NCBI GenBank assembly: GCA_964389305.1
Contig: CAYMEK010000034.1
Coordinates: forward strand, 1-44,132
Direction: 5' to 3'
DNA: 44,132 nucleotides
DNA from: CAYMEK01 sp964389305
GTDB lineage: Bacteria; Spirochaetota; Spirochaetia; SZUA-6; DRHE01
The notes under the pieces were generated by a model. The model was given only the letters and a program-made list of their open reading frames with translations, was not told the origin of the DNA and searched no databases. Each line of letters begins with the position of its first letter. Position 1 is the stretch's first letter. Shown here in pieces: positions 24,322 through 32,638 of this stretch. Made by a program: the position numbers and the translations under genes.

Positions 24322-25827
24322 CTACGCACCCTCGAGGGTATGTTTCAGGATACTCCGCCAACGCCCGTATGCCGCCCGGTAGGGCTCTTCCAGGCTGCGT
24401 TCCGGTTCCACCGTGCTCACGATCTCCCGGCCCTTGAAGGCGCTTTCCAGGCTGTAGATGCCGGCGCCGATCCCGGCTCCCCGGGCAGCTCCCTGGGAGC
24501 CGTCCGTGTTTTGCAGCTCCACCGCAGCCCCGCACACCGTGGCGAAAGCTCGGGCAAACAGAGGACTCAGGAACAGGTTGGCCGCGCCGGCCCGTACTGT
24601 TTCGATCTTCAGGCCCATCTCTTCCATGATCTCCAGCCCGTAGCGCAGGGCAAACACGATCCCCTCCTGGGCCGAGCGCAGCAGATGGGGCCGGCTATGC
24701 CGGTTGAAGTCCAGACCGTGTACGGACGCGCCTATGTTTCTGTTCTCCAGTGTCCGCTCCGCTCCATTACCGTAGGGCAGGAAGAGCAGCCCGTCGCAGC
24801 CCGCCGGCACCTCGGCGGCCGCTTCGTTCATCTGCTCATAGGTTGCGCCGCTTCCCCCGTAGCGCATCAGGTTGCGTCTCAGCCAGCTGTTGAGAATCCC
24901 TGCCCCGTTAACGCACATCAGGGTGCCGTAGCGGGGAGCCTCGCTGCTGTGGTTCACGTGGACGAACGTATTTACCCGGGATCGGGGATCGTAGGCCGCC
25001 TCGCTGCCCACTCCGTATACTACCCCTGAGGTACCCGCCGTGGCGGCCACCTCTCCCGGCTCCAATACATTGAGAGACAGGGCATTGTTGGGCTGATCGC
25101 CTCCGCGATAGGTTACCGGCGTGCCCGGCTTCATTCCCAGCGTTCCGGCCGCCTCGGCGGAAAGCCCGCCCTGGACGGCGAAATTGGGAACCACCGGGGC
25201 GATCAGGCGCTCGGGTATGCCGAAGTGTTCGAGCAGGAAGAGCGCCGGAGCATTCTCACCGTAATCCCAGAGGATGCCCTCGGAAAGTCCGGAAGGGGTG
25301 GTGGTCAGCTCTCCGGTGAGGCGGAAGGCGATGTAGTCCCCGGGCAGCATGATTCGGTCGATCTTGGCGAAGATCTCCGGCTCGTTTTCCTTGACCCAGC
25401 GCAGCTTGGAGGCCGTGAAGTTCCCCGGGGAGTTTAGCAGCCGCTTTAGACAGCGCTCCGGTCCCAGCTCGGCGAAGGCCTTCTCGCCGATCTCCACCGC
25501 TCGACTGTCGCACCAGATGATCGACGGCCGCAGCACCCGTCCCTGACCGTCCAGGCATACCAGACCGTGCATCTGATAGGAGATCCCGACCGCCTCGACC
25601 TGTCTCAGATCCACCTCGGCGCTGCGTGCTATCTCGACGGTGGCTTCCACCAGGTGCCGCCACCAGACATCGGGGTCCTGCTCGGCCCAACCCGGCTTCG
25701 GAGCCTGGATCTGAAGCTCGTCCTTGGGCGAGCTGGCCGAAGCAACGGCGGTCCCGCCGTCCACCTCGAGTAGGGAAGCCTTGATCGAAGAGCTGCCCAC
25801 GTCATAACCCATCAGATATCCACTCAT
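24322..25827 (-). CDS. Xylulokinase-like FGGY carbohydrate kinase
   Basis: Sugar kinase of the FGGY family, 501 residues, close to XylB length. It starts at ATG 25827 behind AAGGAG. Visible features are the N-terminal phosphate loop GYDVGSSSIKASL, the xylulokinase-typical YQMHGLV, the catalytic-Asp region YRGGDQPNNAL and the ATP-binding AATAGTSGVVYG. XylB acts on D-xylulose, phosphorylating it with ATP to D-xylulose 5-phosphate; other FGGY pentulose/hexulose kinases share these motifs, so the substrate is likely but not proven. It is convergent with the exporter operon (7 bases apart) and divergent from a GlcD-like oxidase. Confidence 0.85.
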   Translation of the reverse strand: MSGYLMGYDVGSSSIKASLLEVDGGTAVASASSPKDELQIQAPKPGWAEQDPDVWWRHLVEATVEIARSAEVDLRQVEAVGISYQMHGLVCLDGQGRVLRPSIIWCDSRAVEIGEKAFAELGPERCLKRLLNSPGNFTASKLRWVKENEPEIFAKIDRIMLPGDYIAFRLTGELTTTPSGLSEGILWDYGENAPALFLLEHFGIPERLIAPVVPNFAVQGGLSAEAAGTLGMKPGTPVTYRGGDQPNNALSLNVLEPGEVAATAGTSGVVYGVGSEAAYDPRSRVNTFVHVNHSSEAPRYGTLMCVNGAGILNSWLRRNLMRYGGSGATYEQMNEAAAEVPAGCDGLLFLPYGNGAERTLENRNIGASVHGLDFNRHSRPHLLRSAQEGIVFALRYGLEIMEEMGLKIETVRAGAANLFLSPLFARAFATVCGAAVELQNTDGSQGAARGAGIGAGIYSLESAFKGREIVSTVEPERSLEEPYRAAYGRWRSILKHTLEGA

Positions 25828-25881
25828 GACTTCGCTCCTTGCTTTGGTTGAGGAATTGAGCACCGGAGGCCGGCAATCACC

Positions 25882-25910
25882 ACTATAAGGCCTGGCGGCC
25901 CGGGACGCAA
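25882..25910 (-). promoter_or_regulatory. Promoter of the FGGY kinase
   Basis: TTGCGT (25910-25905), 17-base spacer, TATAGT (25887-25882) on the minus strand, about 55 bases before ATG 25827. Confidence 0.5.
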
Positions 25911-25935
25911 GAGAACGCCGCCCTGCAGCATTGGC

Positions 25936-25965
25936 TTGATGCGCCGCAACCGGCTGTACTATAAA
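25936..25965 (+). promoter_or_regulatory. Promoter candidate of the GlcD-like oxidase
   Basis: TTGATG (25936-25941), 18-base spacer, TATAAA (25960-25965). It is so close to ATG 25970 that the start at ATG 26000 may be the one used. Confidence 0.45.
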
Positions 25966-25969
25966 TCCA

Positions 25970-27610
25970 ATGGGCGTACGGCTGGCTGACAGACACGACA
26001 TGGCTATACCGGCTTTCTTTTCCGTACATCCGGATTACATCGAATATCTCAGGGACGAATCCCGTCTTACCGGCCGGGCGGATAGCATCAGCTTTCCTGC
26101 AGACGAAGCCGAGATCAGGCAGATCCTGGCCGCCCTGTCGGCCGAGAAGTCTCCGTTGACCGTGCAGGGAAGCCGAACCGGAATCGTTGGAGGAGCGGTA
26201 CCGCAGGGTGGACACATTCTCAACCTGGCGCGAATGAACAGGCTCCTCGGCTTGCGATACGACTCCGCCGGGAAACGCTACCTCCTGCGGGTCCAACCCG
26301 GAGTCCCGCTCTCGCGGATCGGCGAGCTCCTGGCCGGCGGGGAGCCGGCCGCTTTGAATTGGGACCCCGAGTCGCTGGAAGCCTTCGAGACTCTACGGTC
26401 GGAGAAGCGGTACTTCTTTCCTCCGGATCCGACCGAGTCGTCCGCCTCCATAGGCGGGATGGCGGCCAGCGACGCTTCCGGCGCCCGGAGCTTTCTCTAC
26501 GGTTCGACCCGCACTTACATCGAGTCTGTCCGCCTGCTGCTCCCGGACGGGTCCGTCTTCAGGCTGCGGAGGGGCGTCGAGAAGGCACGGGGACTGCGCT
26601 TCCGGTTATCGAGCGAGGAGGGGCAGGTCATCGAGGCAGCATTGCCCTCGTACCGCTGGCCGGAGGCGAAAAACGCGGCCGGACTGTACAGCCGTCCGAA
26701 CATGGATCTGATCGACCTGCTCATCGGCAGCGAAGGCACCTTGGGGGTGCTGACCGAGCTGGAGCTGTCGCTGCTGCCCCTACCTCCGGCAGTCAGCGCC
26801 CTCATGGGGTTCTTCTCGGAATCGAAAGCCGCACTGCGCTTCGTTCAGGCAATCCGGGGCCGCCCCCGCTTTTTCCCGCAAGACGCAGCTGTTGGCGCGG
26901 CGACCAGGCCGGCGGCCATCGAGTTCTTCGACGGAAAGTCCCTCGAGGTTCTACGACAGTGTAAGCTCAACAATCCGGCTTTCTCAGAGTTGCCCGAGGT
27001 GCCCGAAGGCCGGGCCGCGGCCGTGTATGTGGAGCTGCACGGCGAGGACGGACAGGAGGTGGAACGGCGAATCCTGACCCTGGGGGCTAAGCTGCGCAAA
27101 GCGGGGGGGCGGGAGGAGGACACCTGGCTGGCCGAGCAGCCCAAACCTCTCGCGAGGCTGAAGGAATTCCGCCATGCCCTGCCCGAAGCCCTCAACCTGC
27201 TGGTCGACCAGAGGCGAAAGAGCGAGCCCGGACTCACCAAGCTGGGTACCGATCTGGCCGTCCCCGACGTCTTCCTGTCAGACATGCTGGAGCTGTACCG
27301 CAGAGACCTCGAGGAATCGCGGCTGCAGTACGCCATGTTCGGACACATCGGCGATAACCATATCCATGTGAACGTACTGCCCCGAAGCCTGGAGGAATAC
27401 CGGCTCGGCGGGCAACTCCACCGGCGGTGGGCCCGGAGGGCCGTGACCGCAGGCGGCACGGTCTCGGCCGAGCATGGCATAGGCAAGCTGAAGGTAGAGC
27501 TGCTGCGCCTGATGTACGGCCGGGAAGGCCTGGAGCAAATCCGCCGGGTCATCGAGGCGTTCAATCCCGGCTTCCGCCTCAACCGAGGCAACGTGATAGG
27601 ATATCCATAG
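25970..27610 (+). CDS. GlcD-like FAD-linked oxidase (2-hydroxy-acid dehydrogenase family)
   Basis: Flavoprotein of the FAD_binding_4 / FAD-oxidase_C family (GlcD, D-lactate dehydrogenase, alkyl-DHAP synthase relatives), 546 residues from ATG 25970 or 536 from ATG 26000. The FAD-binding part has LTVQGSRTGIVGGAVPQGGH and GGMAASDASGARSFLYGSTR. The C-terminal part has GHIGDNHIHVNVL with its metal-coordinating histidines and AEHGIGKLK. Such enzymes oxidise glycolate, D-lactate or similar hydroxy acids, passing electrons to a quinone or partner subunit. No GlcE/GlcF partner is present. It lies 48 bases upstream of a PfkB kinase on the same strand, so a small sugar or sugar-acid pathway with the divergent FGGY kinase is plausible. 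Confidence 0.88.
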   Translation: MGVRLADRHDMAIPAFFSVHPDYIEYLRDESRLTGRADSISFPADEAEIRQILAALSAEKSPLTVQGSRTGIVGGAVPQGGHILNLARMNRLLGLRYDSAGKRYLLRVQPGVPLSRIGELLAGGEPAALNWDPESLEAFETLRSEKRYFFPPDPTESSASIGGMAASDASGARSFLYGSTRTYIESVRLLLPDGSVFRLRRGVEKARGLRFRLSSEEGQVIEAALPSYRWPEAKNAAGLYSRPNMDLIDLLIGSEGTLGVLTELELSLLPLPPAVSALMGFFSESKAALRFVQAIRGRPRFFPQDAAVGAATRPAAIEFFDGKSLEVLRQCKLNNPAFSELPEVPEGRAAAVYVELHGEDGQEVERRILTLGAKLRKAGGREEDTWLAEQPKPLARLKEFRHALPEALNLLVDQRRKSEPGLTKLGTDLAVPDVFLSDMLELYRRDLEESRLQYAMFGHIGDNHIHVNVLPRSLEEYRLGGQLHRRWARRAVTAGGTVSAEHGIGKLKVELLRLMYGREGLEQIRRVIEAFNPGFRLNRGNVIGYP

Positions 27611-27658
27611 CGCGATCTTCGGCCGCACCTTTAAATGCAGATCGTGAAGGAGGAACGT

Positions 27659-28852
27659 ATGGCGGGCCGCGACACTTTCGATGTCATCGCTGCGGGGCAT
27701 CTGTGCCTCGACATGGTCCCCCTTTTCCAAAGCGGCAAGGCAACCGGCAGCCTCTCCGAGCTGTTGCACCCGGGCGCACTCGTACATATGGGCGGCATGA
27801 CTCTCTGCACCGGCGGCGCCGTCTCCAACGTAGGCAGAGCCATGAAAATCTTCGGCTGCACCGTAGGGTTCATGGCCAAGGTGGGCGGGGACGCCATCGG
27901 CAGGATCACAGTTGAAATTCTTGAACAAAGCGGCAGCATCGAAGGGATTTCCATATCCCCCGGGGAGGCCAGCTCCTACACCATCGTGCTGTCGCCCCCA
28001 GGCGTAGACAGGATCTTCTTTCACTGTCCCGGAGTCAATGACACCTTCGGTACCGCAAACATCGACATGCAGGCGGTGCGAAAGGCCCGGTTGTTCCATC
28101 TCGGCTATCCACCTCTCATGCGCTCCCTGTTTGTCGACGACGGCGAGCAGCTGGCCGGTATCCTGAAAGAGGTGAAAAAGTCCGGACTGACAACATCTCT
28201 GGATATTGCCCTGCCGGACCCCGAATCCCCTGCCGGAAAAGCGGACTGGCCCAAGATTTACGAAAGGTGCCTGCCCTATGTCGACCTCTTCCTTCCCAGC
28301 CTCGAGGAGATATTCTTCACCCTCCACCCTCAAACCTATCTGGCCAGGAAGGAGCAGCACCGCGGCCAGGAGCTGGTCGACTTCGTGACGCCAGCCGAAG
28401 TCGGCAGCCTGGCCGAGGAGATACTCGCCATGGGCTGCAGGATTGCCGTGCTGAAGGCCGGACACAACGGCCTGTATCTGAAAACGGCGAGCAGGGACAG
28501 TATAGCGCGTATCGGTAGAGCCGCCCCCCGCAAGGTGGAAAACTGGGCGGAACGGGAGCTGTGGTGCCCGGCGTTCCTGGCCGATGAGATCGCCAGCGCC
28601 GTTGGGGCGGGGGATTCGGCCATCGCGGCGTTCCTGACCGGGTTGCTCCGGGGGCACACTGTGGAGGAGTGCCTGGCCCTGGCCAACTGCGCGGGCTACC
28701 TGAATCTAACGGCTGTGGATACCCTTTCGGGCCTGCCGTCCTGGGAGACGCTCATAGAAATCAGGCAGACCCTGAGGCCCAGAGACAACTCCTTTCTGAT
28801 CGGCGATTGGAGCCGGAACGAAAGGACCGGGATCTGGGAGAAAAACGCCTAG
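27659..28852 (+). CDS. PfkB/ribokinase-family sugar kinase
   Basis: Carbohydrate kinase of the PfkB family, 397 residues, about 80 longer than typical ribokinases because of inserted loops. It starts at ATG 27659 with a strong GAAGGAGGA nine bases or so upstream. The sugar-binding motif CTGGAVSNVGRAMKIFG and the ATP/catalytic motif GAGDSAIAAFLTGLL are clear; the Asp of GAGD is the catalytic base. Substrate (a ketose or a deoxy-sugar acid) is not predictable. It is probably co-transcribed with the upstream oxidase and runs convergent with the nitrilase-family gene, only 10 bases away. Confidence 0.85.
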   Translation: MAGRDTFDVIAAGHLCLDMVPLFQSGKATGSLSELLHPGALVHMGGMTLCTGGAVSNVGRAMKIFGCTVGFMAKVGGDAIGRITVEILEQSGSIEGISISPGEASSYTIVLSPPGVDRIFFHCPGVNDTFGTANIDMQAVRKARLFHLGYPPLMRSLFVDDGEQLAGILKEVKKSGLTTSLDIALPDPESPAGKADWPKIYERCLPYVDLFLPSLEEIFFTLHPQTYLARKEQHRGQELVDFVTPAEVGSLAEEILAMGCRIAVLKAGHNGLYLKTASRDSIARIGRAAPRKVENWAERELWCPAFLADEIASAVGAGDSAIAAFLTGLLRGHTVEECLALANCAGYLNLTAVDTLSGLPSWETLIEIRQTLRPRDNSFLIGDWSRNERTGIWEKNA

Positions 28853-28862
28853 CCGCCCGCCG

Positions 28863-29654
28863 TCAATCCAGCCTGTAGATCGCCGGGCGGCGATCCTCAA
28901 AAAGATCGTTGCGAGCGGTTACCTTCTTGTCCCGGGCTCTTTGCGGGTCGATCTCCACCACCTCGAGAGCATCTCCCCGCTCCGGCCCCCGGACCAGCAC
29001 CCTTCCGTCGCTCGAAACGATCTGGCTCGAACCCGAGTAGGTCAGGGACTCGCCGCCCCACTGTTCGCTTCCGCAGCGGTTGGCCAATATCCAGAATACG
29101 CGGTTTTCGATGGAGCGGACCCTGGTGGTAAGCTGCCCGTATTCCGGCAGGACCAGGTTGGACGGGTGACAGATGATCTCGGCGCCCCGCAGGGCCAGGG
29201 TACGGGCCGCTTCGGGGAACATGTGATCGAAGCAGACCAGCAACCCGATCCGGGCACCGACTGCCTGGAACACGGGAAAATCCCCGTCACCGGGACTGAA
29301 GTACACCTTCTCCTCGTTGAACAGGTGCGCCTTGCGATACACTCCCACGATCCCCCCGGGGCCGAACAGCACCGCGCTGTTGAACAGCTTGCCGGCCGCT
29401 TTCTCGGCCATCCCGACCACCAGGTGACAGTCCGCCGCGCGCGCGGCATCGGCGAGGCGTTCGCTGGACGGGCCGGGCAACGGCTCGGACAGCTGCTCCA
29501 CCTCCTCCCGGGCGCGGAACAGGTATCCGCTCAAGGAAAGCTCCGGAGCTACCAGCAAGTCCGCTCCGCAGCCCTCCATGGCTTTGACTATCCGCTCCAG
29601 GTTGCCGTCGACGTCTCCGAAGCGGGGAGAAAACTGAAAAAAACCAACACGCAT
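28863..29654 (-). CDS. Nitrilase-superfamily carbon-nitrogen hydrolase
   Basis: Amide or nitrile C-N bond hydrolase of the nitrilase superfamily, 263 residues. It starts at ATG 29654 behind AAGGAGT. The catalytic triad is complete: Glu38 in LLVAPELSLSGY, Lys108 in GVYRKAHLF and Cys141 in GLLVCFDHMFPE. The catalytic cysteine is followed by Phe-Asp, as in omega-amidase and related small amidases. Homologues act on small amides such as formamide, alpha-keto-acid amides or N-carbamoyl compounds; the actual substrate is unknown. It is divergent from phoH2, with overlapping promoter elements. Confidence 0.85.
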   Translation of the reverse strand: MRVGFFQFSPRFGDVDGNLERIVKAMEGCGADLLVAPELSLSGYLFRAREEVEQLSEPLPGPSSERLADAARAADCHLVVGMAEKAAGKLFNSAVLFGPGGIVGVYRKAHLFNEEKVYFSPGDGDFPVFQAVGARIGLLVCFDHMFPEAARTLALRGAEIICHPSNLVLPEYGQLTTRVRSIENRVFWILANRCGSEQWGGESLTYSGSSQIVSSDGRVLVRGPERGDALEVVEIDPQRARDKKVTARNDLFEDRRPAIYRLD

Positions 29655-29679
29655 GACTACTCCTTGCGAAAGCAGTGGC

Positions 29680-29708
29680 ATTATAGCTGGAATCGGTTAT
29701 ATTATGAA
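29680..29708 (-). promoter_or_regulatory. Promoter of the nitrilase-family gene
   Basis: TTCATA (29708-29703), 17-base spacer, perfect TATAAT (29685-29680) on the minus strand. A weak plus-strand promoter (GTGGCA 29675-29680, 17 bases, TATATT 29698-29703) for the PIN-PhoH gene overlaps it, so the two could compete. Confidence 0.5.
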
Positions 29709-29785
29709 GAAGCTATGGCCACTTGCGAACTTACTCTCTCGAGGTCTACGGTCGAGAGAGCGCCGCTATGGCAGGAGACAAGCCG

Positions 29786-31093
29786 ATGAGCAGCCCTGTG
29801 AAAACCTTCGTGATCGATACCAATGTCTTCATCCATAGACCGGATGCGATTCTGTCGTTCCGGGACAATGAGGTGGTCATACCTCTGTGGGTCCTGGAAG
29901 AGCTGGATAATCTGAAGAAGAGCCGTGAGGAGCGGGGCAGGAACGCCCGGGAGACCATTCGTTTGCTCGACGACATCAGCCGGCACGGAGATCTCCAGGA
30001 GGGTGTGAAGATGGAAAACGGCTCGATCCTGAAGGTCTGGCTGGACAACAACCGTAATCTCGAAAAAATGCCCGTAGACATCGAAGCCGACAAGAACGAC
30101 AACAAGATCCTGCTGGCGGCTTACAGCCTGCAGCGGGAGGGCAAACAGGTGTTCTTCGTATCCAAGGACATCAGCGCACGGCTCAAGGCCGCGGCGCTGG
30201 GAGTCAAGGCCGTGGACTACGAGAAGCAGAAAGTCGATATCGACACCCTCTACAAAGGGTACACCGAAATGGACGTAGGGCAGGAGAGCCTCCAGGCTTT
30301 AAGAGTGCAGGGTGCGATCCCCTGGAATTCACGGCTGGTGGCCAACGAATTCGTGGTGCTGCGGGAGGGCAAGAGCGGGGAGCTGGCTTTAAGCCGCTAC
30401 AACCACCGGGACGGCACGCTCGCCTACGTAGATTCGACCGGTCCGGTGTGCGGCGTCAACCCGCTAAACCGGAACCAGGAAATGGCTTTGAACCTGCTGC
30501 TCGACGACTCGGTGTCCCTGATTACTATGGTCGGCAAGGCCGGCACCGGCAAAACCCTGCTCGCACTGGCGGCGGGCTTGAAGAAAGCCCTCACCGAAGA
30601 ACGATTTTCCCGCGTGCTGCTGGCCCGTCCGATCGTTCCCATGGGCAAGGACATTGGCTATCTGCCGGGCGACAAGATCGAGAAACTGGCCAACTGGATG
30701 CAGCCTGTATACGATAATCTGGAATACATCCTGAGCGCAGACAGCAAGCTCCGGGATCTGACCGTGGATCAGCTCATAAATCGGCGTCTGATCGAGGTCG
30801 AGGCCCTCACCTACATCCGGGGCCGTTCCCTTCCCAACCAGTTCATCATTATCGACGAAGCTCAGAACCTCTCCCCCCACGAGGTCAAGACCATCGTCAG
30901 CCGGGCCGGTACGGGTACCAAGGTCGTGCTTACCGGCGATCCCTACCAGATCGATACCCCGTACCTGGACTCCAACTCCAACGGCCTGACCTTCCTGGTG
31001 GAGGCCTTCAAAGGCCAGGCGCTGTTCGGGCACATCAGTCTGGAAAAATCGGAGCGCAGCCCCCTGGCCGAGCTGGCGGCGGAGCTGCTTTAG
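29786..31093 (+). CDS. PIN-domain-PhoH fusion protein (PhoH2/YlaK-like)
   Basis: RNA-acting ATPase joined to a PIN nuclease, 435 residues. ATG 29786 is preferred because GCAGGAG precedes it at normal spacing; an in-frame ATG at 29768 is possible. The PIN domain occupies about residues 5-140 with its first metal-binding aspartate in FVIDTNVF and EELDNLKKS. The PhoH ATPase covers about 225-435, with Walker A GKAGTGKT (250-257) and Walker B FIIIDEAQNLSPHE (Asp357). PhoH2 proteins unwind and cut RNA, acting like a self-contained toxin or processing enzyme; here no antitoxin is adjacent. Length and motif order are normal. Confidence 0.9.
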   Translation: MSSPVKTFVIDTNVFIHRPDAILSFRDNEVVIPLWVLEELDNLKKSREERGRNARETIRLLDDISRHGDLQEGVKMENGSILKVWLDNNRNLEKMPVDIEADKNDNKILLAAYSLQREGKQVFFVSKDISARLKAAALGVKAVDYEKQKVDIDTLYKGYTEMDVGQESLQALRVQGAIPWNSRLVANEFVVLREGKSGELALSRYNHRDGTLAYVDSTGPVCGVNPLNRNQEMALNLLLDDSVSLITMVGKAGTGKTLLALAAGLKKALTEERFSRVLLARPIVPMGKDIGYLPGDKIEKLANWMQPVYDNLEYILSADSKLRDLTVDQLINRRLIEVEALTYIRGRSLPNQFIIIDEAQNLSPHEVKTIVSRAGTGTKVVLTGDPYQIDTPYLDSNSNGLTFLVEAFKGQALFGHISLEKSERSPLAELAAELL

Positions 31094-31120
31094 CCGTTCC
31101 GACATCTCCTTCGGGGCTCG

Positions 31121-31153
31121 GGCGAAAGAAGGCACCTACACTGTGCTTTCGCC
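31121..31153. terminator. Hairpin between convergent genes
   Basis: GGCGAAAG (31121-31128) pairs perfectly with CTTTCGCC (31146-31153). CAC/GTG can extend the pairing inside the loop. There is no T run after either side. It lies between the PIN-PhoH gene and the convergent ankyrin gene and could serve both. Confidence 0.4.
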
Positions 31154-31179
31154 AACGACCGCTTATTCCACTGTCTTTC

Positions 31180-32106
31180 TCACCGGCCCATCTGAGCGCG
31201 CAACAGCTCGCTGACCCGATGGTAGCCGCCCCGCTCGGCCAGATCCAGAGGGGTTTGTCCGCTGGCGTTCCGCAGGTCGGCTGCCGCCCCGCGGGCCAGG
31301 AAATATTCGCAGAGCTCGAACTCGCCCCTGGCGGCGGCCAGATGCAGCGCCGTGTTGCCTTTTCCGTCAGGACGATCCAGGGAGGCGCCGTGGTCGAGCA
31401 GAAAGAGACAGACCTCGAAGCTTCCCCGGGCAGCGGCCAGATGCAGCGGGGTCTGGCCGTTTGCATTGGCTGAATCCGGGTCGGCCCCTGCGGCGGCGAG
31501 CAGCTCCAGGATCTCCATCTTCTCCAGGGAGGCGGCGTAGAGCAGGGCGGTGTTGCCCTCTTTGTCCGCAGCCTGGATATCCGCCCCCGTAGCGAGCAGC
31601 AACTCGCAGCCCACCCGGTTTCCTCCCCGGACCGCCCAGAGCAGCGCCGTGGCTTTCCGCCCACGGTCGCGGGAGCTCACTCCCAGCGGGTTCGTCCTCA
31701 GCCGCTCGCGAAAGCTGTCTAACGGACCACAGGCCGCTTCGGTGAACAGGTCGCCTTCAGCGCCGCGTTCCAGCAGGTACTCGCAGACCTGGTGGCGGCC
31801 GTTCCAGGCTGCATAGCCGAGGGCGTTCCAGCCCGAGCCGTCTCGGGCATTGAGCAGGGAGGGAGCGGCGGCCAGCAGCTCCCGTACCCGGCTCAGCTCC
31901 CCCCTTTCGGCCGCCTCCAGCAGCGATGCGATTCCCGGCCGGCGGGCGGCAGCGCCCGTCGGCCGGGTTTTCTGAGCCGGCTGCAGCAGCCGGCAGGAAA
32001 CGGGCGCAAACAGCAGCACAGAAAGGCCGACCAGTACGGCTTTTCCGATCCCGGCGAAGGCTCTCGTCCAGACAGTCTGTTCCGAGGGTGCCCCGAGCCT
32101 AATCAT
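31180..32106 (-). CDS. Ankyrin-repeat protein with N-terminal signal or anchor
   Basis: A 308-residue protein with about six ankyrin repeats. These are clearest as GNTALLYAASLEKMEILELLAA, written as pieces: NTALLYAAS, GQTPLHLAAARGSFEVC, GNTALHLAAARGEFELC and GQTPLDLAERGGYHRV. It starts at ATG 32106, overlapping the end of the cytochrome P460-like gene by 8 bases. The N-terminus has a hydrophobic segment (VLVGLSVLLFAPVSC) whose final Cys could be a relaxed spirochaete-type lipobox. So the repeats probably face outside the inner membrane. Ankyrin repeats bind proteins; the partner is unknown. It is the last gene of the cyclase operon. Confidence 0.8.
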   Translation of the reverse strand: MIRLGAPSEQTVWTRAFAGIGKAVLVGLSVLLFAPVSCRLLQPAQKTRPTGAAARRPGIASLLEAAERGELSRVRELLAAAPSLLNARDGSGWNALGYAAWNGRHQVCEYLLERGAEGDLFTEAACGPLDSFRERLRTNPLGVSSRDRGRKATALLWAVRGGNRVGCELLLATGADIQAADKEGNTALLYAASLEKMEILELLAAAGADPDSANANGQTPLHLAAARGSFEVCLFLLDHGASLDRPDGKGNTALHLAAARGEFELCEYFLARGAAADLRNASGQTPLDLAERGGYHRVSELLRAQMGR

Positions 32107-32638
32107 TCTGGCGGGTCTTGTAGGGGAAGTAGACGTAGTCGCGGAACTCGCCGGCTTCGTTCTTATCGCCGTAGGGGTGCGGTTCATTGGCATTGGCATG
32201 GCAGTCCACGCAGAACTCCCAATCCACGATCGTCTCCTCTTCGGTTTCAAGGTTCTTGGCCACCCACAACCATCCTCCTCGGGAACGCGGATCCTCCGGA
32301 GCCTTAATCATGGCGGTTATCTGAAACGGGAGATCCGCCTCTTTGTGCTCGAGGCCCTGGAATATCTCCTTGATAATGATCGTACCCCGCGGGTAGTCCC
32401 AGTATACCTTGTTTTGCCGCCGCTGGACCGCGACTTCCGTGCCAACCCGATTGATGAAGATACGGCGGCTGTTGTCCTCGTGACCGGGAATCGGATAGTC
32501 CAGGATTACGCCAATCGTTTGTTCCCAGCTCTGATATTCGGAAGAGGGAGGAATCAGAGGTCCCCGCTCCCCGTCCTTGCAGGCGCAAATGCCAAGCACA
32601 ACGGCCAGTATGGTGAAGGTGTACAGGGTATGCTTCAT
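32099..32638 (-). CDS. Cytochrome P460-like c-type haem lipoprotein
   Basis: A 179-residue exported protein. A lipoprotein signal peptide ends at ICAC (Cys20). The mature part matches the cytochrome P460 domain, with RVGTEVAVQRRQNKVYWDYPRGT-type strands (in part) and FPYK near the end. A single haem-binding motif CVDCH (143-147) sits in the position expected for P460-like proteins. Cytochromes P460 oxidise hydroxylamine or bind NO; the crosslinking residue cannot be judged here. Start ATG 32638 overlaps the cyclase stop by ATGA. Its position after a cyclase that itself carries a CxxCH motif suggests a shared redox or nitrogen-oxide sensing role, which is an inference. Confidence 0.8.
   Translation of the reverse strand: MKHTLYTFTILAVVLGICACKDGERGPLIPPSSEYQSWEQTIGVILDYPIPGHEDNSRRIFINRVGTEVAVQRRQNKVYWDYPRGTIIIKEIFQGLEHKEADLPFQITAMIKAPEDPRSRGGWLWVAKNLETEEETIVDWEFCVDCHANANEPHPYGDKNEAGEFRDYVYFPYKTRQND

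Noticed and set aside
22815..24329. Long minus-strand open frame of 504 codons
   Set aside because: Antisense shadow of the anchored protein gene; composition is that of a GC-rich reverse frame.
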